64,000 bases of DNA. Source: Posidonia oceanica (taxonomy: Eukaryota > Streptophyta > Magnoliopsida > Alismatales > Posidoniaceae). Below, one piece after another: positions 54,657-64,000 of the stretch. The notes under the pieces were generated by a model. The model made no database searches and had not been told where the DNA came from. It saw only the letters and a list, made by a program, of their open reading frames with translations. Numbering within the stretch: position 1 is the first letter of the stretch; each line of letters starts with the position of its first letter. A program made the position numbers and the translations under genes. The DNA lies in NCBI GenBank assembly GCA_037176725.1, contig JAZBRS010000020.1:85010001-85074000 (forward strand), in the 5' to 3' direction.

Positions 54657-57600
54657 ATGAAGCTTCCTTCCTTCTCTTCTCCGACCTTCCAAATGAAAAG
54701 GGTGGTTGATATCCCCAACCACTTGATGAAAGCTATCCGGAATGACCAGGTAGGTTCTCCTCTTAGTCTTTGCATGCTTTCTTTGTGGTTTAGCCTCTGA
54801 AGGTTGCTTGTTTAGGCTGTAGTGAACCTCACGGGATGCCTGGATTTCCACAATTCTTTTCAATATACTCTGCTGTGGCTGGCTGGCTTGATCAATTGTG
54901 TAGAGAATAACAGCCATCTCTTCGGGTGTAGTGGTTTCGACAAGCTTCTTGATTTGATTCGCACGCCTGTGCCTTGGCCATTGTTGCATGCCTTGATGGC
55001 TTTCTAGAATGGTTCCTCCAACACCTTCAATCTTCCTTGTGGGGAGACATTAATCATGTGTGAGGAGGTGTCCTCTTTGCTTGGGTTGGTGGCGGAATCT
55101 ACTGAGGCAGCGGACGATCGCTTCACCATTTCTGTTGAGACAGTGGGTTTTAGGAAGATAGGCGGGTATCTAGCAATAGATCTAGAGGCTAGCAAGGCTT
55201 TGATGCACTCGGGGAGACTCTTTCTTCGAGGCCTGTGGGAGGTCCTTAGCACCAGGCAACTTGCTGAAGCAGAGCTGAGGAAGTGCTTGTTCGTAGCAGT
55301 CGGCGGCCTTGCCTTGTTTGCAGATGCAAATTTCACAATGGATCTTCACCATGTGGATCTCCTGATGTTGGTTGCTGTTCATCCAGATTTGTGCTTGGCT
55401 CCTGCTGTGTTGGTTTACACCATGGAGGGGCTCATCAGTGCCTCTTGTTTAGAGAAATTCTTTGGTTCTCCACTGCTGCTGCACAGGTGGTTCATGTCCC
55501 ATTGCTGTTGTGATACAGATTTCGCAGGTCTGAGCTTCCATGACTCCGTTCTCCATCTGGGACGCTTGTCACTATAGGATTTTGACTTTGTTCCGAAGCT
55601 GCTTGGAGCTCATAAGGTGTAGGTGATGAGCACAGTTCATAGCGACCTTGAGCTCGTCCTGGTGGGTGCCACATCATTTGTGTTGTATCCCATCCATCGT
55701 TGTCCATGTCTGCTAAATCAGGAGCTAGTTGTCCAGGCTGATGCAGTTCTGACCCCTCCGATCCGCGTTCGCAAGGAGGACGGTGACCGGGATAAGCGGA
55801 TGGTCTTGGAGTATATAGCACGTTGGGTTTACATTGGCAGACGAGTGTCTCTAAGTGCACCTTGGCTTTCTGCAACTGTTCGGGAGTCCCAGGAGGCGAA
55901 GTATGTGAAGTGGTACGCACGGTGCTGCCCCACTCCTCAAAAGTATGTTGATGACAGGCAGGAATTCCTCGACCTCCCAGAGTTCCAGCGGGCGAGACTT
56001 GCGAGGATGGGCTTTGGCCACTTCTTGGATATCATGCCCTTTGAGATTCACCTCGGACTTCCTGTTTCTTTTGCCGAGAGGTACAACAGGAGTTCCGGCA
56101 GCTTCATCTTTCGCGTGGGCGAGATGATGATCACCCTAGAGGACATAGTGCGGCTGGTGGGTCTGGGGGTTGACGGAGAGCCTGTGGTGGCGACTTTGCA
56201 GCCCTACTATGGTGACGAGCTAGAGGCCTGTTATGGTGCACGACCTCCCCCTTCTAGTCGCTTCCATACATGTGTCAACGTCAAGTGGCTGAAGGATCAA
56301 CTGGACGACCTTCTTCTTGTTGACGAGGTGACCCCAGAGATAGCGGATCAGCAGCTCCAGCTCTTTTTGTCCATTCTGTTTCATAGGCTCTTCTTCGGCA
56401 CGTCTTCTCAGATGTTTCATGCCAGTTTTGCTCCTCTCCTTTTACATGTGGAGAGGATTGGTAGATACTCCTGGGGCTCAGCCATGTTGGTCTATTTGAT
56501 CTCCCGGTTGGAGTCTTTTGCTGCAGGCCAGACCCGCTCTCTTCCGGGCTGTCTGCCCTATTTTCAGGTTTGTGTTTTACTTATGAGCTTGTTTTTTTGT
56601 TTAATTGCCTGCTTCTGATTTGGAATTATTGCTTTGTGTGACAGGCCTGGATCTTTGAGCACTTTGTGTACCTTCGACCTGGAGTCCCAGGAGATGGTCC
56701 CGTCGAGTTTCCCTGGGCTCGGCGGTGGAGCGAGGTGCAGCTGGCTCCAGAGTAGATTCGCCCTGTGAGACATCTGAGCCACTTCCTATTAGAGATCTTC
56801 CCAGAGGAGTGGGTGAGTTTCAGCACTTAGATCCCTCTTTCTCGCATAGTTTACTGGATTCTGACTGATTTGTGCTTGCAGGTTGTCTGGAGACCCTACT
56901 CTGAGGGTGAGCATGCTGATAAGGAGCTCGTGGCGCGCGGTTCCCACTTGTTCTTTCGGGAGTGCTGGCTTTTTAGCCTCTTCCGGTGTCACTACAGCTA
57001 GGTGGGCTGTGTCCTGCGACAGTTCGGCCTTCGACAGGTTGTTCCGGTGGTAGGTCCTGCAGATTTCTCTCGGGGATCCATTTGGAGAGGTCGGAATGAT
57101 ACTCCTCAGCAGTTTGGAGAGTAGCTCGAGAACTGGCGCTCGGGTGGCACAGAGCCCCTTTCTGGTGGTTCTGCAGATACAGAGGCAGCGTGGAGGACCT
57201 GGTTTGATTCTGAGTTTGGCCATCTGATTGTCTTCCATCGTGACGTCTTTTATGGTTGCTCAAACGTACCAATGGGCGTTGGTCCTAGTGTGAGCGTTGG
57301 CGACCTTCGTCACGAGTTGGCGATTGCCCGCAGCCGTATTGAGGAGCTGGTAAGCAATCCCTTTTTGGTGTTGTGTTATTCTACTGCTCCTTTACTTGTT
57401 CACTTGCTTACACATCTTCCTTGTTTGCGCAGATGGATGCCTCAGAGGGGATGACTGAGGCGTTCAGGACTTAGCAGGAGCAGCACTCCTTGAGAGTGGC
57501 AGAGCTGGTGTGAGAGAGGGACGAGCTCCTGTCCCAGATGGACGAGCTTCGAGCACGAGTGAGTCTAGTTTCCCCTTGTTAGTTGTTGGTGCCTGTTTTT

Positions 57601-58442
57601 GCTTGTCTAATTGTTGTCTTTGCTTTGATACAGGCTGAGGGTGCTTCGACGAGTGCAGAGCCTGCCCCTACTACCACCACAGGTCCAGCCGCTTCCCACA
57701 CCGAGGGCGTGCTTGCTGAGGAGGTCCAGGCTCGCGATTCAGAGGTATTTCTACTCTTTTCTTTGCTTTGAATATATGTCCTTGGGCTTACGTGATCCTG
57801 TTTGTCTCCACAGATTCAGGCAATGATGGAGATGATTCACACCCCTCCAACCACGGGTCCCACTCAGAGTCAGCTTGACGATGCCTTGGGGCGTGCTGAC
57901 TAGTTACACGAGTGCCTGAGCCAGCGCGAGAGCCGTATCCAGGAGTTAGAGGCTCGTGTGGCGGCATCTGATGCGGCAGCGACCAGGGCTCAGTTTGAGG
58001 CTACTTCCCTGAGAAGGGTATTTCTGTTCTGTCTTTAATGCTTTAGTTGTAGCTAGCCTTTCTGCTTTTCTGTTTATAAACTGTTATAATTCTGTGATTT
58101 GTTTTATTTCAGTTGAACGATTTCCATGGGCGGCAGATGCGGGAAATGGAGATACGACTGATGTAGACAGAGACAGTGGTTGCGACAGTGCTTCCTGGTG
58201 CTGATGTGACTGATCTGATGCCTACCCCTGTTGCTGCAGCTCCTGCGGGGTCAAGGCATTCTAGGGTCATGACGGCTGAGCAAATTGCGAGAGTGCGGTC
58301 TTCTCCCCACCTTGAGATGGTTCGCACCATCTTGAGGGAGTCTCGGGAGAGGAGTCGGAGTGGAGCGACGTCTTCTGTGGCGCAACCCGCACCGAGGCCT
58401 CCAGGCGAGGGACGTGAGGGTAGCGGCGAGTCCGGTCATTGA
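54657..58442 (+). pseudogene. Fused type A plus type B plant mobile domain gene, element C
   Basis: Exon 1 54657-54749 (MKLPSFSSPTF) ends CAG/GTAGGT; exon 2 runs 54816-56567. It contains the type A region (PWPLLHALMAF, LFVAVGGLALF, FFGSPLLLHRWF, GATSFVLYPIHRC) and, in the same frame, the type B PMD core (ARMGFGHFLDIMPF, FRVGEMMITLEDIVRLVGL, GRYSWGSAMLVYLISRL). Later exons: 56645-56812, 56882-57349, 57433-57557, 57633-57744, 57813-58016 and 58113-58442, all with GT-AG borders. They encode AWIFEHFVYLRP, RHELAIARSRIEEL and coiled-coil, Ala-rich tail. In-frame stops: TAG 55005, 55575, 55620, 56753, 56999, 57122, 57472, 57901 and 58164, and TGA 57511. I find no frameshift. Antisense to LTR C. Confidence 0.88.
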
Positions 58443-58838
58443 GCTTGTACCTTTCTTTTTGTCAGAGTCTGTACTTTCCTTTTGCCAGAATCTGTACTTG
58501 TGAATATTCATATGAAAGGTTTTTGTTTCGCTTTGTTTGTTAGTAATCAATGAGCATACCTTCCTGGGCGAAAGATTTGGCTAAGTTAACTAATTAATCA
58601 AAGAGAAAGTATGTCAAATGAAAAGATTTAGGCTAAGTTAATTAATTAACAAGGGGCATAACAAATGTTAATGCATGCTTATTTTAAATGGGTGGAGGGA
58701 ATTAATTTCTAGCCTCAGCTAAAGAGATGGAAGTCAGAGCCCAGTAGACGCTGATTATGAGTCATCCATGGATGCTCTAAAGATCATTATGCTAGTAATG
58801 TCTTTATTGAGAGAACACACCCAAGCCGTGAGACACGC
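58443..58838. other. Spacer of element C downstream of the PMD gene
   Basis: AT-rich, with two short 'ggctaagttaactaattaa' repeats (58570 and 58631). No gene. LTR D joins at 58839; the preceding 5 bp CACGC would be its target duplication. Confidence 0.5.
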
Positions 58839-58942
58839 TGTGAAATGCGCCCTCTTCTTCGAGGCTCCGGACCGAAGGGGGTCCGAAAGAGAGAGGCTTT
58901 CACGGATGGAGCGACGCGGAGGAAGGAAAGATAAGGGAAAAG

Positions 58943-59180
58943 GGAGTCGCCACCTAGTCTATTCAATCGGGAGACGAGGAAAATCGGGGAAATGCATGAA
59001 GAACATGCAAAACCACACAAGAAGATGTAGTTCAATGCAAATGCTATGCAAAGGGGATGTCTCGTACCAAGGACGAGGGCAAAAGGGTCATTGCGGGCCA
59101 GAGAAAGGGTAAGGACTCCTATTACGCGCGGGGAAGGTGTTAGGCACCCCCGACGCGCCTGAGAAGCGGTCTTTCTAGGC
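58943..59180 (-). promoter_or_regulatory. Conserved LTR block with TGGCGACTCC, in LTR D
   Basis: Minus strand 'tcgggggtgcctaacacctt', 'cgtaataggagtccttaccc', 'tctggcccgcaatgaccc', then TAGACTAGGTGGCGACTCCC. Very close to the copy in S2. Confidence 0.78.
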
Positions 59181-59454
59181 TTATGCTCGCTTTTGAGGGA
59201 AAATGCATGCTTCGAATGCCTAAATGCCATGAATGCCTAAATGGATGCTCAAATGTGTGCTCTAAGTGTTAGGATGCATGCAAGGAATTAAACGTGCAAT
59301 CTAAATGCTCAGCAGCGCCGTCTGTGTTCCGAACCGGGCGAAACCCTGGTTCGTGAGAACTCCAGGCAATAAGCATCACTGCCCTATATGCGAATGCAGG
59401 TGATAAAGCAAAACAGTGGTAAAACCATGCAATGTAGAGCGACATGCACGAGAA

Positions 59455-60560
59455 AATGGTGTAAAATACGTAAAACGATGCGAGAAATGGAAACGGCACG
59501 CGAAATGGTGCAAGAAAACAAGATCGATGCACAAAACGATGTAAAAGACAGAGCGAAACGCAAAACGATGCAAGAAAGCAAAGCGGGCACGTGAAACAGT
59601 GCCAAAACAAGGTGAGCACACAAAATGGTGTGAGAAAACAAAGCGGGCACGCAAAACGGTGCCAAAATAGAGCAAGCACACAAAACGACGCGAGAAAACA
59701 AAACGGGCATGCGAAATGGTGCCAAAACAGAGCAAGCATGCGAAACGGTGCGAGAAAACAAAACGGGCACGCGAAACGGTGCCAAAACGGAGTGAGCGCG
59801 CAAAACGGCACAAGAAACAAAGCACGTGCACAAAATGATGCAAGAAACAAGGCACGAGCGCAAAACGGTGCGAAAAACAAAACATGCGTGCAAAACGGCG
59901 CAAGAAACAATGCAGGCACGCGAAACAGTGCAAGAAAACGAGAGTAGCATGCAAAACGGTGCAAGAAAGCAAAACGGCACGCAAAACAGTGTGAGAAAAC
60001 AAGATAGCACGCGAAATGGTGCAAGAAAACAAGAGTGGCATGCAAAACGGTGCAACAATAGAGCAAGCATGCAAAATGGTGCCAAAAACAGAACGGGCAC
60101 GCGAAACGGTGCAAGAAAACAAGAGCGGCACGCAAAACGGTGCAACAATAGAGCAGGCATGCAAAACGGTGCCAAAAACAGAACGGGCACGCGAAACGAT
60201 GCCAGAAACAAAGTGGGCATGCAAAACGGTGCCAAAAACAGAGCAGGCACGCGAAGCGGTGCCAGAAAACAAGCGGGGACGCAAAACGATGCCAACGACA
60301 TAGCGGGCACGCAAAACGGTGCCAAAAACAGAGCGGGCACGAGAAACGGTGCCAGAAACAAAGTGGGCACGCAAAATGGTGCCAAAACAGAGCGGGCACG
60401 CGAAACAGTGCCAAAAACAGAGCGGGCATGCAAAACGGTGCCAAAAACAGAGCGGGCACGCGAAACGGTGCAAGAAAACAAAGCATGCGCGCAAAACAAT
60501 GCGAGGAAACAAGAATGGCACGCAAAACTGTGCGAAAGCAAGGGAAACAAACATCGAAAA
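59455..60560 (+). repeat. About 30-bp tandem array in LTR D (about 37 units)
   Basis: Unit AAAACGGTGCCAAAAACAGA then GCGGGCACGCG with variants, 28-31 bp. Related to the S2 array (27420-26700). All three minus-strand frames stay open for more than 1.2 kb and translate to Phe/Leu/Cys/Ala-rich repeats. I treat these as by-products of a stop-free unit. Confidence 0.92.
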
Positions 60561-60875
60561 AGCCATGCAATGCAGGGGTACGACAAGCAGAGACGGAAGC
60601 AAATTCGGGCGAAAAACAAGCGATGCAAAAGTAAAGGCAAACATCAGAAAAGCCACGCAATGCAGGGGTACGACAAGCAAAGACGAAAGCAAATCCAGGC
60701 GAGAAAACAAGCGATGCGAAAGTAAAAGCAAAACATCAGAAAAGCCACGCAATGCAAGGGTACGACAAGTAAAGATGAAAGCAAATTCGGGCGAGAAAAC
60801 AAACGATGCAAAAGTAAAAGCAAGACATCAGAAAAACTGCACAATGCAGGGGTACGACAAGCAAAGGGGAAGATT
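60545..60875 (+). repeat. 90-92 bp tandem repeat, four copies
   Basis: The landmark 'tgcaggggtacgacaag' starts at 60571, 60661, 60753 and 60845. Follows the 30-bp array directly and shares 'gcgagaaaacaa' words with it, so it may have grown from it. Confidence 0.9.
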
Positions 60876-61499
60876 AGACGACATGACGGGCGTCAACCGA
60901 GCAGTTAGGGCTGCCAGTCCGGATGCAAAGGAGAGGTAAGCGGTGTGAGTGCAAGGACAAGGCACTGGAAGGACCACACAATGCAGGTGTGAAGACCTGC
61001 AAAGGGGAGAGGAAGCAAGCGGAAGGATCACCACTATTCTGTGATCGTTTCCCACTAAACCGTCCCACGATGTGTCTCGCACGTTGCCCAAAGCTCGCTG
61101 TGCAATTGGATCGTGGAAAAGGGGGAAGAAGACCGCAATCAGTAGCGAATCTGAGGGAAAACTTAACCCAAAGCACTAGTGAGTACGCGAAGAGGGGAGA
61201 CAGAGTTACTAGACAAAAAGGGGGGGCCCTAATCTACATGCACGAAAAACGAGACACGAAAACAATGCATGAAATGCAAATGGTGTGCAAATGTATGCTG
61301 TGCAAGGGTTCAGAAGGACTTACCTTGGAGATTTGAGGCCTGATCTGAGAAGTGCTTAGTCCATGCTGAAGAGCGCTCCACCAGGATCGTCCAGGTAACT
61401 TAGTTGCGAAGATCTGACGGTCGGATCGAAAGATATCCCAGCTTCAAGGCAGAGGGGCCAGAACAGGGGAGAAAAGGGATCTAAGTGTAAAAAGGGATC

Positions 61500-62750
61500 C
61501 TAGGGGTGTGCAAAAACGAGTCCTCCCATGCAAATGGGAGCTAAGTGTGCTCAAAAGTGTCCTAGGAGACTAAGTGCAGTAAAAGAGGGGTGCTATGTAT
61601 GCAAAAATGCAAAGGGGGAGGACCTATGTGCAAATAGGAAGAGTGCAGGGGTTTATGTGCAAATGAATCCTAAATGCGTGCAAAAGAGTGCAAATGTGTG
61701 CAAGGGTGCTAATGCGAGGATGCATGGACTAAATGCAAGGTTAATTAGGACAGGTGTGTGCAAAAATGCAAGAAAAAGGGGGTCTAAGTGCAATTTCAGA
61801 AAACTTTAGGGACCTGAATGCAAAAAAGAACAGTAAACGGGCACAAATCCCAAAAGAGAACCCGCAGGGGAATCTCCTGCAACCTTGGAAAAGTTCGGAC
61901 AGAAGGAACAAAGCCAAAAAACAACAAAAAAACCATAAAAGGTGGTCCTAGGGACCTATGTGCAAATTCCAAGAAAACCAGGGCCAAATAGCAAATCCAA
62001 GAAGAAAATAGGCATGTACAGTCACAGTGGTGTTTGAAAACTTGGGTGCAACCTAAATAGGCTCTAGGTTTGAAGGCAAGGCCAAGGGAAAACCACATGA
62101 AAGTAAAACACAATGGGAGGACCTCTGTGCAATAAAACAAAACAGAGGGCTTTCTTGCAAAAAGGAAACACACATATTCAAAGCTCAGAGGGGTCTAAAA
62201 GCAAATAAACCAAGATCAGGGGCTCTTTTACAATTTTTAAAGCGAAAAAGGGAATAAGGATGCTTGCTGTGAGGTCCTAGATGCAATAATCTAAGCCTAA
62301 GGTGATATCATGCAATGCAGTATGATAAAAAGGGAAAAAACAAATGAAAATAGACTGTGGAGGACCTAAATGCAAGAGTGAGTAAATGCAAGGGGTTGGA
62401 TGCAAAAAGCCAGAAGACCATAGCATGCCAAGGACCAGACAGTAAATAAACAAAAAAAGGGGGACTTTTTATTAATGTTGCATGTAGTTAACTTAGAGAT
62501 TAAATGAGGTATTGATTGAAATGGGACTAAGTTGCAAATATAAATAGCACAGGGATTAGGCTGCAAAATGCCCAAACAAGCACATGGTATTTAACATGGC
62601 AGTGGACCTAAGTGCAAGAAATTAAAAGATCAGGGGACACACAGCAATATTAACATGATTTCGTTACTAAAATAAACAAGCAAACTATATACAAGCACAG
62701 TAAAATGAATAAAGGACCGGCATGCAAATATAAGAAACTAAAGTACTTTT
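61500..62750. repeat. Dispersed 'GGACCT...TGCAA' phrases in LTR D
   Basis: At least fifteen copies of a loose phrase GGGACCTANNTGCAAA occur at irregular 25-90 bp spacing, for example at 61610, 61808, 61949, 62118, 62270, 62359, 62600 and 62712. The intervening DNA is not obviously repeated. No gene is seen. Confidence 0.6.
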
Positions 62751-64000
62751 CATTAATGTAAATGAAATAAAAACGTAAACATGCGCTACAGTAACATGCG
62801 AGGAATAAACACAGCGCCGGAGGTCTGCGCACGCCGGCGACGTCGCCGGGGAAGAAGCAGAGGTCCGGCGACCTCGGGAGGAGAGCATAGCCAGTGGAAA
62901 GCACCGGCGAAGGGCTTGGAAGCAAGAGGGGGTTCAGGCGAACCCCCGGAGAAACAGATCTACCTGTGGTGTCGTCCGGAGTGAGCTGACGACGCGAGGA
63001 TGACTGGCGCTCTGAGACAGAACCGGAGGGAGCTGTTGAAGCGGGCACGGAGCTTGCCGACAGGTCTGGCGTGATCGTGGGATCAAGGCGAAGCTTTCTG
63101 GACGGAGAGGGGATGGTTGTGCTGTGTCGGGTCCGGAGGTGGTTCCGGCACTAGAACCAGTGGGTGTCGAGGGTCGTCCGGAGGCTCTGGAGCACTAGAA
63201 GGGCTAGGAAGGCTTGGGATCGCTCGAGTGAACACTCAGGATGCTGTCTGGATGCTTGGAATGGAGTGTCGTCCTCTGGAACGGGAGGAATTCCTCTGGT
63301 TTTGTTCGAGTCGTTTTTGGGTCCAAGTGAATGTCAGGCCACAGAGGGGATGTGAGGGCAATTGGGGGCTATCGGGCGTGAGGTGGGGAGTGGCTCGAGG
63401 TCTGGGAGGCTGGCAGGGGCTTGAGCAATGAAGTCGTTGCTCAAATCAAAGAAACTGGCAAGCTCTGGGTTGTGGCAGTCTTAGCGGGTGAGGGGCGAGA
63501 CCGGACGGTGGTGACGCGGGCTGGAGGGCTTGCTGTGACCGTTGAGAGAGGAGCTAGGATCGAGGTTGGCCATAGAAGTCACGGGGGCGTCAGGAAGGAG
63601 TTAATGGTGTTTGGACTGAAATGGATGGGTGAGCTGGAGGTGGTCTGAAGTGAGCTGTGGGTTTGCTGGGGGCTTGGGTCCGGTTTGGGGGGAAGCTTGG
63701 GTTCGAGAGGGTGGTCTGGGTTTGGTCTGAGGGAGAGGGGAGGTGTTGGTTTGCTGGGATTCTAGTTTGGGAGAAGAATTGGGTTCTGTTGGGTGAGCTT
63801 GGTTCAGTGGGTGTTGGAGGCCGGTTCTGGGGGTGTTCAAGTGCTGGTGAGGTTGGGTTTTGTAGAGGGGAGAATGTGGTCTGGTCTGGGTTCATGAGGT
63901 AAGGGTTTAGGTGTTGGTTTTACTTGGTTTTCTTGGGTGAGTTTGGGTGTTAAATCTGGTTTTTTGGATCTGAAAGGGTGCCGGTCTGCAGAAGGTTTAG

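Larger units (their letters stand above)
58839..64000 (-). repeat. LTR D, S2 type, minus strand, incomplete
   Basis: The 3' end on the minus strand is GGCGCATTTCACA at 58839; the 5' end lies beyond the window. Contents from left: TGGCGACTCC motif, conserved block, 30-bp array, 90-bp repeats, region shared with S2 (61325-61490), A-rich phrase region, G-rich region with no gene (62800-64000). Whether it is solo or part of a full element cannot be seen. Confidence 0.75.

Noticed and set aside
59269..60752. Three long minus-strand reading frames (418-463 codons) as membrane or secreted proteins
   Set aside because: They lie in different frames of one 30-bp tandem array; the composition is dictated by the unit and the frames overlap fully.

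Overview
The window is plant nuclear heterochromatin, most likely from an angiosperm; I cannot name the species. It is made almost entirely of LTR retrotransposons nested inside one another. The evidence is Ty3/gypsy pol fragments of the Tat and Athila lineages, TG...CA long terminal repeats with 5-bp target duplications, polypurine tracts (PPT) before LTR starts, an Athila-type tRNA-Asp-like primer site, short GT-AG introns of 65-90 bp, and several plant mobile domain (PMD) genes. I saw no rRNA, tRNA, CRISPR array or ordinary single-copy host gene.

Left side, outermost to innermost. Tat element B (+) has its pol from 21129 to 23763. Its reverse transcriptase is split by an Athila element on the minus strand (13867-21128). 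The Athila integrase is split by an LTR complex called Y (11580-13866). Y is split by the 3' end of Tat element A (+, up to 11579). The visible part of A holds three PMD-type ORFs on the opposite strand (7298 down to 166), three tandem-repeat arrays (7630-10140), a PPT and the 3' LTR (10295-11579).

Right side. Downstream of its pol, element B has an antisense PMD type A ORF (33304-34640) and the tail of an antisense PMD type B ORF (38370-38555). Three solo LTRs interrupt it: S1 (25043-32955), which itself contains S2 (26006-31247, minus), and S3 (34906-37807). The PMD type B ORF is cut at 38556 by element E (minus), made of 3' LTR 38556-41411, PPT, a 68-bp satellite, antisense PMD genes (46117-50200) and the end of integrase (51611-52117). 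The E integrase is cut at 52118 by element C (minus), made of 3' LTR 52118-53636, PPT and an antisense fused type A plus type B PMD gene (54657-58442). C is cut at 58839 by LTR D (minus), which runs off the window.

The layout, read from the 3' LTR inward, recurs in each Tat element: LTR, PPT, spacer usually with satellites, one or more antisense PMD genes, then pol where visible. The PMD genes have their own TATA boxes and introns but are mostly broken. Most nonsense codons look like TAG from CAG, or TGA from CGA, as expected from deamination of methylated cytosine.

The most unusual signal is a module of about 56 bp with four half-sites of form GCGTNNNAC: reverse half-site, about 10 bp, an 18-bp dyad, about 10 bp, forward half-site. 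It recurs in several LTR families and in a PMD spacer. Within most modules the NNN triplet is largely shared by the four half-sites, while it differs between families. A second shared signal is a block of about 100 bp near the 3' end of five LTRs.
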